64,000 nt of DNA, taken from an uncultured Clostridia bacterium. Lineage in GTDB: Bacteria; Bacillota; Clostridia; TANB77; CAG-508. A program made the translations under genes and the position numbers. Within the stretch, counting starts at the first letter, position 1. Each line of letters begins with the position of its first letter. Of this stretch, positions 42,873 through 52,467 are shown one piece after another. The stretch is from assembly GCA_944387405.1 (NCBI GenBank), contig CALXET010000001.1:1-64000 (forward strand). Direction: 5' to 3'. The notes under the pieces are model-generated. The model made no database searches. It was not told the origin of the DNA and worked only from the letters and a program-made list of their open reading frames with translations.

Positions 42873-44747
42873 ATGAATATGGGACTAAGAGATTTTAAAA
42901 TGCCTGAAATCAAATTTAAAAAAATGAAAATGAATATGGAGGATGAGCTTACAAATATAGATTATGAAAAAATGGAAAAACATAATACTAAAAAAAGAAA
43001 TACTCCATATGAAGACAGAACTCATTATAAAACTGTAAAAGAATTTTTCTTAAGATCAGTAGAAAAATATCCAAATGAATCATGTATACTAGAAAAACCA
43101 AATCATAAAGAACCTTATAAAGTTATAACATATAAAGAATTTGGAGAAGATGTTTTTGCACTAGGAACAGCTTTGATTAATATATTAAACTTAAAAGATA
43201 AAAGAGTAATAATTATAGGAGAAACTCAATATGGATGGTATACATCATATATGGCAATGCTTTGTGGAGTAGGTATTGTTTCTCCAATAGATAGAGAACT
43301 TCCAGAAAATGAAATAGAAAACTTAGTAAGAAGATCTAAAGCATCTGCTATAATATATTCTCCAAAAAATGGTGAAGCAATAAATAAAGTAAAAGAAAAT
43401 GTTCCAGAAGTAGAGTATTTTATTGAGATGAGATCAGATAAAAAATTAGAAGGAAAAGATGTAGGACTTCTAAATTTAATAGAGCTTGGAAAAGCTTTAA
43501 GAAATTCTGGAAACAAAACTTTTGAAGATATTGAAATTGATCCAGAAGAATTTAAAATATTATTTTTTACATCAGGAACAACAGCAAAATCAAAAGGTGT
43601 AATGCTTAATAATAGAAATTTAGCAGAAAATATAAATGCAGTTACAGCATATGTAAAACTTTATCCTTCAGATAGATTGTTTTCAGTGCTTCCACTTCAT
43701 CATTGTTATGAATCAACAATTGGATTTTTATATCCAATGTCACAAGGAGCATCTGTTGCAATTTGTGAAGGTTTAAGATATATAGTACCAAATCTTCAAG
43801 AAGCAAAACCAACTGCAATATTAACAGTTCCTTTATTAGTAGAGAGTTTATATAAAAAGATAAATGAACAAATAGTAAAAAGCAAAAAAGATAAATTAGT
43901 AAATACTATGATTCATGTTACAAATGTATTAAAAGCAGCAGGATTTGATATTAAGAAAAAAGTATTTAAAGAAATATATGATAATTTAGGCGGAAATTTA
44001 AGGATAGTTGTTTCAGCAGCAGCTCCAATAGATAAAAAAGTAGGGGTATGGCTTGAAAACATAGGAATAACTTTCTTACAAGGATATGGATTAACAGAGA
44101 CTGCACCAATATCAGCACTTACACCAGAATATAAACCATGTATAGGATCTGCTGGAAAACCAATAGTTCAAGCACAAGTTAAAATCAAAAATCCAAATGA
44201 AAATGGTGAAGGAGAAATATTAATTAAAACTCCTACATTAATGATTGGATATTACGAAGATGAAGAAGAAACAAAGAAAGTAATAGATGAAGATGGTTAT
44301 TTCAATTCAGGAGATATTGGATATATAGATGATGATGGATTTATCTTTATAACAGGAAGAAGTAAAAATGTTATTGTTACTCAAAATGGTAAGAATATTT
44401 ATCCTGAAGAAATTGAAATGATGCTTGATAAAGTAGATGAAATTAAAGAATCTATGGTTTATGGAAAAGAGCCAGATAAAAACAGTAAAAAAGAGCAAAA
44501 AGAATTAATAATTACTGCAAGAGTAATTCCTGATTATGAGAAAATAGAAGAATTGCATGGTAAGTTATCTAAAGAAGAGATTCATGATTTAATCTGGAAT
44601 AAAATAAAAGAAGTAAATAAAAAATTAACTTCATATAAAGCAGTAAAAAGTCTAGAAATTAAAGAGGGAGAATTTGAAAAAACTTCTACTATGAAAATTA
44701 AGAGATATAAAGAATTAAACAAAGATAAAAAAGAAGATAAAAAATAA
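42873..44747 (+). CDS. Long-chain acyl-CoA synthetase (AMP-binding), paralogue 1
   Basis: A 624-residue adenylate-forming enzyme. Signatures include LFFTSGTTAKSKGVML (P-loop-like motif), LQGYGLTETAPISAL, GYFNSGDIGYIDDDGFIFITGR and the catalytic C-terminal Lys region TSTMKIKRYKEL. A charged extension of about 45 residues precedes the domain. It would activate a fatty acid to acyl-AMP and acyl-CoA. ATG 42873 is close to AGAGG; ATG 42879 has better spacing. A clear paralogue is at 57422. No beta-oxidation genes are nearby, so exogenous fatty acid uptake for lipid synthesis is more likely. Confidence 0.9.
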   Translation: MNMGLRDFKMPEIKFKKMKMNMEDELTNIDYEKMEKHNTKKRNTPYEDRTHYKTVKEFFLRSVEKYPNESCILEKPNHKEPYKVITYKEFGEDVFALGTALINILNLKDKRVIIIGETQYGWYTSYMAMLCGVGIVSPIDRELPENEIENLVRRSKASAIIYSPKNGEAINKVKENVPEVEYFIEMRSDKKLEGKDVGLLNLIELGKALRNSGNKTFEDIEIDPEEFKILFFTSGTTAKSKGVMLNNRNLAENINAVTAYVKLYPSDRLFSVLPLHHCYESTIGFLYPMSQGASVAICEGLRYIVPNLQEAKPTAILTVPLLVESLYKKINEQIVKSKKDKLVNTMIHVTNVLKAAGFDIKKKVFKEIYDNLGGNLRIVVSAAAPIDKKVGVWLENIGITFLQGYGLTETAPISALTPEYKPCIGSAGKPIVQAQVKIKNPNENGEGEILIKTPTLMIGYYEDEEETKKVIDEDGYFNSGDIGYIDDDGFIFITGRSKNVIVTQNGKNIYPEEIEMMLDKVDEIKESMVYGKEPDKNSKKEQKELIITARVIPDYEKIEELHGKLSKEEIHDLIWNKIKEVNKKLTSYKAVKSLEIKEGEFEKTSTMKIKRYKELNKDKKEDKK

Positions 44748-44802
44748 TAAAAAGAATAAAAAAATTAAAAAATATAAAATTAAAAGAAATAGAAAAAAAG
44801 AG

Positions 44803-44850
44803 AAAAGTCCCAGATTGCTGGCAAGAGCCTGCATGAGGGACTTTTAATAT
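44803..44850. terminator. Bidirectional terminator
   Basis: AAAAGTCCC (44803-44811) pairs with GGGACTTTT (44837-44845). A small inner stem GCTGGC/GCCTGC lies between, and A or T tracts flank it. It is shared by the acyl-CoA synthetase gene and the convergent GNAT gene. Confidence 0.8.
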
Positions 44851-44874
44851 TGGTTTACGTGTTACTTAATTATA

Positions 44875-45348
44875 TTATTTTTTATGGATCCTCTTATAGA
44901 ATGTATCTCTTCTTTTCTGGTAGAAACCAAGTTTTTCCCAGAAAGCACGGGAACCTTCAAATGTAAAGGGGCACCAGAGGGTTTGTTCATAGACGCCTCT
45001 TTGTCTGCAGACATCTGAAACAAGTTCATAAAGCTCTCTGCCAATGCCTTTTCCTTCATCAAATACGGCAAACTCCTTGATATCACATATACCATTTTGA
45101 AATGCTAAAGCTGTAACTCCAATAATTTCATTTTCAGAGTTCTTTAAAAAGTACATTGCAACTCTTGGATCTTCGATAATATCAAGAAATTCTCCTTTCT
45201 TAAGAATTCCTACCATAGAAGCATCATGTATTAGCTCCATGGGTATAGGTCTAGATTCACCTTTTTTGGAAAAGCTGTATTGGATTTTAGAAAAGCTTTT
45301 CCGATATTCACGGTAGTCTTTTTCCGTAATAGGCACTAATTTGGCCAT
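44875..45348 (-). CDS. GNAT acetyltransferase (foreign composition)
   Basis: A 157-residue GNAT protein beginning MAKLVPITEKDYREYR, with FAVFDEGKGIGRELYELVSD as acetyl-CoA motif and SRAFWEKLGFYQKRRDTF near the end. ATG 45348 with AAAGGAG is preferred over the longer frame from 45426. Codon use is richer in G+C than the neighbours. It contains CGG followed by AAAA at 45303-45301, the same local sequence as the recoding sites, but the frame continues unbroken. Its promoter is TTGTGT (45408-45403) - N17 - TATAAT (45385-45380). It is probably acquired. Confidence 0.85.
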   Translation of the reverse strand: MAKLVPITEKDYREYRKSFSKIQYSFSKKGESRPIPMELIHDASMVGILKKGEFLDIIEDPRVAMYFLKNSENEIIGVTALAFQNGICDIKEFAVFDEGKGIGRELYELVSDVCRQRGVYEQTLWCPFTFEGSRAFWEKLGFYQKRRDTFYKRIHKK

Positions 45349-45562
45349 AAGTAACACTCCTTTCATCTGTAATACATTAATTATAGCATATTTTTCAATA
45401 AAACACAAAATTATGTTTACTTGCAAATAAAAGTAATTATAAAGTGATTAAAAATAAGTAAGATAAAAGATAATAAAAATATTAATATTATTTTAATTAT
45501 GTGTTATGATAATATAAAAGTTTTAATCATTAAATAAAAAGAAGATTTAAGGAGATTTTTTT

Positions 45563-46147
45563 ATGAGCGAAAATGTAACAGAAAAAGATAAAATGCTTGC
45601 AGGAGAGTTGTATGATGCAAATTATAATGAAGATTTAATAAAAGAAAGATTTAAAGTACAAGATTTATGTTTTGAGTATAATAATATAAAACCATCTGAT
45701 TTTGAAAAAAGAAATAATATATTAAAAAATATTTTAGGAGATATGAAAGAAAGATGTATAATTGAACAGCCTTTTTGGTGTGACTATGGATATAATATTA
45801 AAGTAGGTGAAAACTTTTATGCTAACCATAATTTAGTAATATTAGATGCAAATATTGTTGAGTTTGGAGATAATGTTTTTATTGGTCCTAACTCAGGATT
45901 TTATACTGCAGGACATCCAATAGATGCAACCTTAAGAAATAAAGGATTAGAATATGCTAAAAAAATAAAAGTAGGTAATAATGTGTGGTTTGGAGGAAAT
46001 GTAGTAGTCCTTCCTGGAGTTACAATAGGAGATAATTGTGTAATTGGAGCAGGAAGTGTTGTAAATAAGGATATACCCTCAAATAGTATTGCTGTAGGAA
46101 ATCCTTGTAAAGTTATAAAGAAAATAGAAGAAAGGAAAGATTTATAA
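45563..46147 (+). CDS. Hexapeptide-repeat acetyltransferase (maltose/galactoside O-acetyltransferase-like)
   Basis: A 194-residue left-handed beta-helix acetyltransferase. The N-terminal MLAGELYDANYNEDL is the maltose acetyltransferase domain, followed by hexapeptide repeats including the catalytic His in YTAGHPIDATLRNKG and VWFGGNVVVLPGVTIGDNCVIGAGSVV. It should acetylate a sugar hydroxyl with acetyl-CoA. Its stop overlaps the start of the cupin gene by one base, so the two are coupled. RBS is AAGGAGA. Confidence 0.9.
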   Translation: MSENVTEKDKMLAGELYDANYNEDLIKERFKVQDLCFEYNNIKPSDFEKRNNILKNILGDMKERCIIEQPFWCDYGYNIKVGENFYANHNLVILDANIVEFGDNVFIGPNSGFYTAGHPIDATLRNKGLEYAKKIKVGNNVWFGGNVVVLPGVTIGDNCVIGAGSVVNKDIPSNSIAVGNPCKVIKKIEERKDL

Positions 46148-46497
46148 TGGAAATTATAAGAAAAGATGAAGGAATAAAAGGAGAAAATAGTAAAAGTTGT
46201 AAAACTATAGAATATTCTTTTAAAAATAAAAATATGGATTTAGGAATAGCAACAATTACAGGAAGATATCCAGAAAAAGAAAATGAGTATTGTGTTAATA
46301 CAGAATGTACAGAACTTATATATGTACTAGAGGGAAATGGAAAATTACAGTTTGGAAATGAAGAAGTAGATTTTTTTATGGGAGATACAATATTAATAAG
46401 TCCAAATGAAAAGTATGCTTGGATTACTGATTATTGCAAAGTAAGTATGGTTTGTACTCCTGCATGGAATAATGATCAACACAAGATTGTGAATTAA
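46147..46497 (+). CDS. Cupin-domain protein
   Basis: A 116-residue single cupin. The conserved motif 1 is replaced by CTELIYVLEGNGKLQFGNEEV, and motif 2 by MGDTILISPNEKYAW. Only some of the usual metal-binding His/Glu residues are present, so metal binding is uncertain. It follows the acetyltransferase with a one-base overlap, suggesting sugar or small-molecule binding. The reaction is unknown. Confidence 0.75.
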   Translation: MEIIRKDEGIKGENSKSCKTIEYSFKNKNMDLGIATITGRYPEKENEYCVNTECTELIYVLEGNGKLQFGNEEVDFFMGDTILISPNEKYAWITDYCKVSMVCTPAWNNDQHKIVN

Positions 46498-46526
46498 AAT
46501 AGAAAGGTAAAATAATAAGATCCTTT

Positions 46527-47009
46527 ATGGAATATATAATTAGAGAAATAAATAAAAAAGATAATAAAGAAATCGAAAACATAATTAGAACTTGTTTAAT
46601 AGAATTTGGCGGAAATAGAGAGGGACTAGCGTGGGCAGACCCTGAGCTTGGAAGACTTTCTACTGTTTATAATAAAGATGGATATAAATATTGGGTAATA
46701 GAAGAAAAAAATACAGGAAAACTAGTTGGGGGAGCCGGAATTGGAAAAATAGAAACTTTAGATGATGTATGTGAACTTCAAAAAATGTATTGCCTAAAAG
46801 AAGCACGAGGTACAGGGATTTCTCATAAGCTAATTGAGATAGCTTTAGATTACGCGAAAATCTATTATAAGAAATGTTATATAGAAACATTGAGTAATAT
46901 GGTTGCTGCTAATAAATTTTATTTAAAATATGGATTTAAAAGATTAGATACGCCATTGCTTAAAACAGAACATTATGCGTGTGATGTATGGTATTTAAAA
47001 GAATTATAA
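46527..47009 (+). CDS. GNAT acetyltransferase
   Basis: A 160-residue GNAT protein with VGGAGIGKIETLDDVCELQKMYCLKEARGTGISHKLIEIAL. The acetyl-CoA motif is ARGTGIS, and AANKFYLKYGFKRL follows. The sequence resembles the putative acetyltransferase group near YhjM/ElaA. The RBS is weak. It is the third gene of a small operon with the O-acetyltransferase and cupin. Confidence 0.85.
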   Translation: MEYIIREINKKDNKEIENIIRTCLIEFGGNREGLAWADPELGRLSTVYNKDGYKYWVIEEKNTGKLVGGAGIGKIETLDDVCELQKMYCLKEARGTGISHKLIEIALDYAKIYYKKCYIETLSNMVAANKFYLKYGFKRLDTPLLKTEHYACDVWYLKEL

Positions 47010-47045
47010 ATAAAAATGTTTAAAATATGATTTATATAATAAAAT

Positions 47046-47074
47046 TTGAAAATTATGTAGACTAGTGGTATAAT
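47046..47074 (+). promoter_or_regulatory. Promoter of the 144-residue orphan
   Basis: TTGAAA (47046-47051), a 17-base spacer ending TGG, and TATAAT (47069-47074). The 5' UTR of about 115 bases contains TACTTTCT and AGAAAGTA, which can form a stem. Confidence 0.75.
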
Positions 47075-47193
47075 AATAATGTACTTTCTTTATTAGATTA
47101 GTGTATGAAGATTATTATCTTATATAGAGAAAGTATATGTTACAGAACAGAAGAACTTTTATATTTCTTATGAGACAATTAGGAGGACAAGAT

Positions 47194-47628
47194 ATGAAAA
47201 TAAGAGATATTAAAAGATTCGAAGGGCTTGAAAAAGTCCATTCAAAGTACATGATCTATTGTGATGTGAAAAAGTGCATCATGGTAGAGAATCTTGATGA
47301 AGGAGATGCAGGAGGTCCATATTATTACGCATCAGATGGAAGACTTACTGAAATTTTCGGTTATGCTAAAAGAGATTCTAGAGAGAAGCTTTTGATCGAA
47401 TATGTATCATTTGACTCACTGATTCCTGGAGATTTCTTTGTTTGTGATAGTGATGTTTATTGCACTATTCGCTGGAAAGGAAAAATTTCAGCTCAAATTT
47501 GCAAGTATGACCAAAAAGTAAGAAGATTTCGACCAGATGTGACAGTTGGAAGGATTCGAATCGCATCCCAAGTGCCTGATAGTTTTTTTGATAAGGCATA
47601 CAATTTCATAGAAAAGATTTTGAGATGA
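47194..47628 (+). CDS. Orphan 144-residue protein (foreign composition)
   Basis: A 144-residue soluble protein starting MKIRDIKRFEGLEKVHSKYM, with CDVKKCIMVENLDEGDAGG. It contains several aromatic and charged residues and no recognised domain. Codon use is richer in G+C than the host genes. ATG 47194 with TTAGGAGG is the better start. It forms a single-gene unit with its own promoter and terminator. Confidence 0.6.
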   Translation: MKIRDIKRFEGLEKVHSKYMIYCDVKKCIMVENLDEGDAGGPYYYASDGRLTEIFGYAKRDSREKLLIEYVSFDSLIPGDFFVCDSDVYCTIRWKGKISAQICKYDQKVRRFRPDVTVGRIRIASQVPDSFFDKAYNFIEKILR

Positions 47629-47664
47629 ACTAAAAAAGTATAAAGTTCTTCTCAGTATGTGACG

Positions 47665-47708
47665 TGTTCCATAGACGAAGTGTTGTCTATGGTTCTTTCT
47701 TTTTTAGT
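47665..47708 (+). terminator. Terminator of the 144-residue orphan
   Basis: CCATAGAC (47669-47676) pairs with GTCTATGG (47685-47692), followed by a T-rich tract. Confidence 0.85.
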
Positions 47709-47817
47709 AGAATACACTTAAAAGTATAGAAAAAATAACTACTTAAAGAATTTTAGTATTAAATATAAAAAATAGAATACTAATCATAAGAAATTTAACT
47801 AATATAAATCTAGAATA

Positions 47818-47857
47818 AAAAAAGAGCCCTACCACGCAAGTCGTGCGCGGCAGGGGT
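47818..47857 (-). terminator. GC-rich terminator of the 534-residue orphan
   Basis: On the minus strand CCCTGCC-CGCA pairs with TGCG-GGTAGGG around a short loop and is followed by a run of T residues. It is much more GC-rich than host terminators. Confidence 0.8.
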
Positions 47858-47865
47858 TGTAGAAC

Positions 47866-49470
47866 TTATTTCATAACGAACCGAATACCGTATGATGAAA
47901 CGGGTTTTTTCTTCGGGCCGCAAGGAATGTCGGACTCAAGAAGATACTGATAGAGCTGAGCGTATATCTTGTCGCTTACCAGGCTATGTTCGAATCCGAA
48001 CATTCTAACCCTGCGAAGGACACGTTCAAACTCTGTTTTGTCGAAAAGTGACAGGCCTTTGAAGCTAAAGCACATACGTGCTAATTTTTCGGAATTGAAT
48101 CCGAAATGCTTAAGAATGTCACTTGCTGGAAGATCGCCATTGTAGTAATCCATGAAGAGCTCAGAATTCTCATCAGGATTTAATACAGTGCCTACCATGT
48201 GCCAGTTGATATCTTCATCTGACACAGCGTAGCCGTTTTCAAGAATCCATGCAGTTACAGCCATCCTAGAATCAAAGAGCAGGGTAGTAAGGCCATATTC
48301 TTCTAAAGTCTTTTTCTCTTCTCCAAAGCGGAATCCAGGGTGGTCAAGGAGCCACTTATAAAGGTTCACATACATCATAAGCTCTTGTTCACCACTTACA
48401 CCGAGATCTAAGTGTTGTCCTTTTATGGTAGTTTCACCATATTTGTAAGCAGTGACTTTGCGCCGCTTAAAGGAAGGACTGAACACATCGATTATCTGTG
48501 TTGTGAATGTTGGCATTTTTTCGGTGCCACCGTTTTTGTAAGCAAGGATTGCAAGCTTTAAGTGTTTTGGTATGATATACTTAACACCTGCCTTGGTCAT
48601 GAAGTATCGCGTATCTGATCTCCATGAGTTCGGGAAAAGCTTTTTCTTTACATCCTCGCGAATTCTGGCAAGTTTAGCAGAGTCAGGACGATTTACTCCA
48701 TCGAGCTCTGCAAACCGGTAGACAGCCTCCTGGACATTTTCAGGATATGAATCGACAAACGATTTTACCATATCATAAATAATGTCCCCATCTTCCAAAG
48801 AAGATGCAAGAGAGTTGTTTAATCCAATCAGTGACTCCGGGAAAATATACGTCTCATTAATTTCCTTTGTAAATGCAAGACTCTTTAAACGGCCAGACTC
48901 ATCCAGTTCGTTAAAGAAGCATTCTTGCCCTAAAATCACTATAAAGAAGAGTCTGATCCACTTGACGCGCTCATTTACGCTCATGTTTTTGGGAGCATCA
49001 AGTTTCTTTGCCATCTCTTTTGCAGCTTTTTCGAAGCTAACAGAGTATTTTATAGCATTGTCAATTGACCGTAAGCCCTCCATGTAGTTCTGAATCTGAC
49101 GCGCTATCTTTTCCAGCTTTTTTTCGGAGTATGTATTAGGTGAGCTTATCTCATAGTAAGAAAGCATCCTGTTATACATACCGGGATTATCCTGCTGAAT
49201 GAATTCATCAAAGAATCTTTTTACTCTCTGCAGAGAGATTTCTCCTTTGACATCTCCGGGAGCCAGGTCATTGTACATAAGAGCATATCCTGCGATTTCT
49301 TTATCGCTAAGGCCAGATGTGTCTGTTACTCGCTTACAAAGCCGAAGTAACTCCTTTTTTCTTTTTTCTTCTTCCAACTGTTCCTTCGTTGGGACCTCCT
49401 TTGGGGTAGAAAATGGAAAGCGGAACGAACTTTCCTCTTTTGGTGAATTGATCTTTGCTGTGTTTGACAT
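47866..49470 (-). CDS. Orphan 534-residue protein (foreign composition)
   Basis: A 534-residue soluble protein of unknown family. The first 45 residues are charged and low in complexity. The rest is largely helical, with LCKRVTDTSGLSDKEIAGYAL early on and YIIPKHLKLAILAYKNGG in the middle. ATG 49470 with AAAGGTGGT is preferred over a start at 49509. Codon use is far richer in G+C than the host, with many C-ending codons and at least one in-frame CGG (Ile-Arg-Phe near the C-terminus). It is a single-gene unit with promoter TTGAAA (49572-49567) - N17 - TATAAT (49549-49544). Confidence 0.65.
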   Translation of the reverse strand: MSNTAKINSPKEESSFRFPFSTPKEVPTKEQLEEEKRKKELLRLCKRVTDTSGLSDKEIAGYALMYNDLAPGDVKGEISLQRVKRFFDEFIQQDNPGMYNRMLSYYEISSPNTYSEKKLEKIARQIQNYMEGLRSIDNAIKYSVSFEKAAKEMAKKLDAPKNMSVNERVKWIRLFFIVILGQECFFNELDESGRLKSLAFTKEINETYIFPESLIGLNNSLASSLEDGDIIYDMVKSFVDSYPENVQEAVYRFAELDGVNRPDSAKLARIREDVKKKLFPNSWRSDTRYFMTKAGVKYIIPKHLKLAILAYKNGGTEKMPTFTTQIIDVFSPSFKRRKVTAYKYGETTIKGQHLDLGVSGEQELMMYVNLYKWLLDHPGFRFGEEKKTLEEYGLTTLLFDSRMAVTAWILENGYAVSDEDINWHMVGTVLNPDENSELFMDYYNGDLPASDILKHFGFNSEKLARMCFSFKGLSLFDKTEFERVLRRVRMFGFEHSLVSDKIYAQLYQYLLESDIPCGPKKKPVSSYGIRFVMK

Positions 49471-49673
49471 CTTTTTACCACCTTTCTTTGTTTTCTTTTG
49501 TAATGGCAAGTTCTACAACTGATAAATTTTGCCATACACATCTATTATATCATATTATGTAAACATTTTCAATTTTATAAGTTTTAACTTTTAAAGTATA
49601 TGTTGAAAAAAAAAGAAAAAACAAATATAATCATATAGAAAACAAAAGAGAAAAAATAAATGGAGGAGGAAAG

Positions 49674-50606
49674 ATGCAGGATTTATTTGATAGAGTCGAA
49701 AAAATGAGAAGAAAAGCTTCAGAATTAGAAGAACTTGAAAAAGTAAGACAAAAAGATAAAGAAATAGATATAGATGAAGAAATAAATGATGAAGTAGAAA
49801 ATAAAGAAAAAGATCAAGAATCTAAAGAAATTGAAATTAAAGAAAAAATAAATATAAATGATTTAGTTGAAAATTATGATATAGATGATACTAAAATCGA
49901 AGAAATATTAGATGAAAGTGCAAATGGTAGTGTAGTCAAGAATAAAGATCAGATGAAAAAATTAAAAAAACAACTAAAAGAAGAAAAAAAGAAAGCTAAA
50001 GAAGAAGCAAAAAGTAAAATTGAACTAGATAAAAAAGTAGATATAGATAAAAATATTTTCTTTTTTATTTGTGCATTTTTTGTATATTGTTTCATAGGGT
50101 GGATTTATGAAGTTATATGGGAATTTAAAGTAGGAAATGGATTTGTAAATAGAGGATTTTTATATGGACCATATTTGCCAATATACGGATTTGGAGTGCT
50201 AACTTTGTATTTTATGCTAAAAAAGTTTTTAAAGACTAAAATAAAGATTGGAAAAATAAATATAATGCCTATATTTGTGTTTGTAATGATTTTAGTCATT
50301 GCATCTATAATTGAATATGTTGCAAGTTTTGGAATGGAAGTATTATTTCAAAAGAGATGGTGGGATTATAGTTATGATTTTATAAATATAAATGGAAGAG
50401 TAAGTCTAAGAAATAGTAGTCTTTTAGCTTTAGGAGCTCTTATACTTTTATATATAGTTCATCCAATTCTTGAGAAGATTTTTTCTAAAGTAAATCCTAA
50501 AGTATTAAAAATTATGTCTTTTGTGATTGTAATTGTAATGAGTGTAGATTTTATAATTACTGCTATTGGTTATACTCCTTTAGCAAATTATATTAAATTT
50601 ATTTAA
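49674..50606 (+). CDS. PF06541 (CmpB-like) membrane protein with coiled-coil N-terminus
   Basis: A 310-residue protein. Residues 1-125 are highly charged and probably coiled-coil, with many Lys and Glu. From 130 on there are about five membrane segments with the PF06541 blocks FVYCFIGWIYEVIWEF, NRGFLYGPYLPIYGFGV, IIEYVASFGMEVLFQKRWWDYSYDF and NGRVSLRNS. The family is annotated as a putative ABC permease without proof. A truncated paralogue lies at 28610. RBS is GGAGGAGG. Confidence 0.8.
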   Translation: MQDLFDRVEKMRRKASELEELEKVRQKDKEIDIDEEINDEVENKEKDQESKEIEIKEKININDLVENYDIDDTKIEEILDESANGSVVKNKDQMKKLKKQLKEEKKKAKEEAKSKIELDKKVDIDKNIFFFICAFFVYCFIGWIYEVIWEFKVGNGFVNRGFLYGPYLPIYGFGVLTLYFMLKKFLKTKIKIGKINIMPIFVFVMILVIASIIEYVASFGMEVLFQKRWWDYSYDFININGRVSLRNSSLLALGALILLYIVHPILEKIFSKVNPKVLKIMSFVIVIVMSVDFIITAIGYTPLANYIKFI

Positions 50607-50621
50607 ATTGAGAGGGAAAAG

Positions 50622-51233
50622 ATGATAAAAAATATAGTATTTGATATGGGAAATGTTATTATAAAATTTAATCCAAAAGAAATAGTAAATAATTATGTAG
50701 AAAATGAAGAAGATAAAAAGATATTATTAGATACAATCTTTTATGGACAAGAGTGGCTTGATTTAGATAATGGAACTCTAGATTTGTCAGATGCAATAAA
50801 GATAATTAAGGAAAAGTTACCTGAAAATTTAAAAAATGTAGGAGAAAATATTTTAAATACATGGACTAATTATATTTCAGAAGATGATAAAATGAAAATT
50901 CTTATGAAAGAATTAAGAAAAAAGGGGTATAAAACATATATATTATCAAATGCTCCATATAATATGTTTAAATATTTATCAGCTTCAGAAATTCCAAGTT
51001 TAGTAGATGGAATGGTAATATCTTGTGAGGAAAAAACTTCAAAGCCGGAAGAAGAAATTTATAATAGATTATTTACTAGATTTAATCTAAAACCAGAAGA
51101 AAGCTTTTTTATAGATGATAGAGAGCCAAATATAAAAGCTTCTAAAAAGTTAGGTATGGATGGACACATATATGATATGAATAATATAGAAGATTTAATT
51201 TCTGATTTAAAAAAACATGAAATAAATATATAG
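50622..51233 (+). CDS. HAD-superfamily hydrolase (YihX-like)
   Basis: A 203-residue HAD phosphatase. Motif I is FDMGNVIIKF (7-16), with Asp8 as nucleophile. The segment LSNAPYNM provides motif II, KPEEEIY motif III and FFIDDREPNIKAS motif IV. The FDMGNV start and small cap match YihX-type glucose-1-phosphatases. The substrate is unproven. It begins 16 bases after the PF06541 gene and continues into the Nudix genes, so it likely belongs to one operon. Confidence 0.88.
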   Translation: MIKNIVFDMGNVIIKFNPKEIVNNYVENEEDKKILLDTIFYGQEWLDLDNGTLDLSDAIKIIKEKLPENLKNVGENILNTWTNYISEDDKMKILMKELRKKGYKTYILSNAPYNMFKYLSASEIPSLVDGMVISCEEKTSKPEEEIYNRLFTRFNLKPEESFFIDDREPNIKASKKLGMDGHIYDMNNIEDLISDLKKHEINI

Positions 51234-51245
51234 ATTAAGAGGTTT

Positions 51246-52013
51246 ATGATGATTAAAAATATAGAAGATTTTAATATAAGTGCAATAATTAAAAATGAAA
51301 AAATTAAACTTCCTGATGATTTAGTAAGAAAAATTAATAGCTTTTGGAAGACTGCTATTAAAGAGACTCCAAGCTTATGGAATGGAGAACTTTTATGTGT
51401 TAATGAGTTTGTAGAAGATGAAAAAAATAAAAAAATAGATATTATATGTAGAAAATCTAATTATGCTCATTATTTATATAATGAGAGAATTGGAATAGAA
51501 AGAAAATATTCTTGTTCTAGTTTAATTGCAGGATGTATTTTCGAAACAAGCGATGGTTATTATGTAGTAGGAGCTTTAGGAAAAGATACTTCTTATCCTG
51601 GTTGCTTACAAGTTTCAGTGGGAAGCGCAGATAATGATGATATATTTGGAGAAAGAATTGATGTTTTAAGCACAATTGTGAGAGAATCAAAAGAAGAAAT
51701 AAATATTAATTTGAATGATAAAAAGTTAGTTGATTCATGGAAAATAAAATATATTGATATGCCTGAAGAAGAATTAAAGCCTCATACATATATTATTTTT
51801 GCAAAGGCTAAGCTTAAAATGACTAAAAATGAGATGGATAAATATTATAAAGATTATTTAGAATTTCTTGAAAAAAATAATCTTGAAATTGAGTTTGAAA
51901 AACTTTATTTTATTAATAAAAATAAAATTACTGAGGATTTAAATAAATTAGATAATCCTAAAAGAGGATATTTAGAAAAAGTTTTCTTAGAAGATGCAAA
52001 TAATAGGAGATGA
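51246..52013 (+). CDS. Nudix-like protein with N-terminal extension
   Basis: A 255-residue protein. The centre has CIFETSDGYYVVGALGKDTSYPGCLQ and a Nudix-like box, GSADNDDIFGERIDVLSTIVRESKEEINI, with RE-x-x-EE preserved although the spacing before it is longer than usual. The N-terminal 90 residues form an extra domain seen in larger Nudix proteins. It would cleave a nucleoside diphosphate derivative, but a degenerate or non-catalytic role is possible. The next Nudix gene starts 4 bases after its stop, and the coding regions are probably coupled. Confidence 0.72.
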   Translation: MMIKNIEDFNISAIIKNEKIKLPDDLVRKINSFWKTAIKETPSLWNGELLCVNEFVEDEKNKKIDIICRKSNYAHYLYNERIGIERKYSCSSLIAGCIFETSDGYYVVGALGKDTSYPGCLQVSVGSADNDDIFGERIDVLSTIVRESKEEININLNDKKLVDSWKIKYIDMPEEELKPHTYIIFAKAKLKMTKNEMDKYYKDYLEFLEKNNLEIEFEKLYFINKNKITEDLNKLDNPKRGYLEKVFLEDANNRR

Positions 52014-52017
52014 AAAT

Positions 52018-52449
52018 ATGAAAAATTTTGTAGTTATAATGTTATTTACAAAAGATTATAAGAAAGTTTTGTTAGTAAAAAGAAATAAAAAACCATATCA
52101 AGGTATGTGGAACGGTATTGGGGGCAAAATAGAAGAAGGAGAGACAGAAATCGATGCAGCAAAAAGAGAATGCTTTGAAGAAACAAAAATAAAATTAGAA
52201 AACCCAAAATTATTAGTTACATATAAATATCCAGAAAGCAATCCAAAAAATAGTGGTACTAATTTAAATGTTATATATGATTTTGTGGATGAAGCAAAAG
52301 TAGAAGATAATTATGAAGGAACATATGAATGGAAACCAGTAGAATTTGTAATGGATTCAGAAAGTAGAGAGATTGCGGGATTTTCAAATCTATGTCAATT
52401 CGTAAAAGAAATATTTGATATAGAGAATATTAAAAGATTTTATGAGTAA
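52018..52449 (+). CDS. MutT-like Nudix hydrolase
   Basis: A 143-residue Nudix protein with VLLVKRNKKPYQGMWNGIGG and the box GGKIEEGETEIDAAKRECFEET, matching G-x5-E-x7-RE-x2-EE except that RE is followed by Cys. This is the 8-oxo-dGTP diphosphatase-like group. ATG 52018 with AGGAGAT is preferred over ATG 51994, which lies inside the previous gene. It likely cleans oxidised nucleotides. Confidence 0.88.
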   Translation: MKNFVVIMLFTKDYKKVLLVKRNKKPYQGMWNGIGGKIEEGETEIDAAKRECFEETKIKLENPKLLVTYKYPESNPKNSGTNLNVIYDFVDEAKVEDNYEGTYEWKPVEFVMDSESREIAGFSNLCQFVKEIFDIENIKRFYE

Positions 52450-52467
52450 AAAGATAAAGGAGTTTTT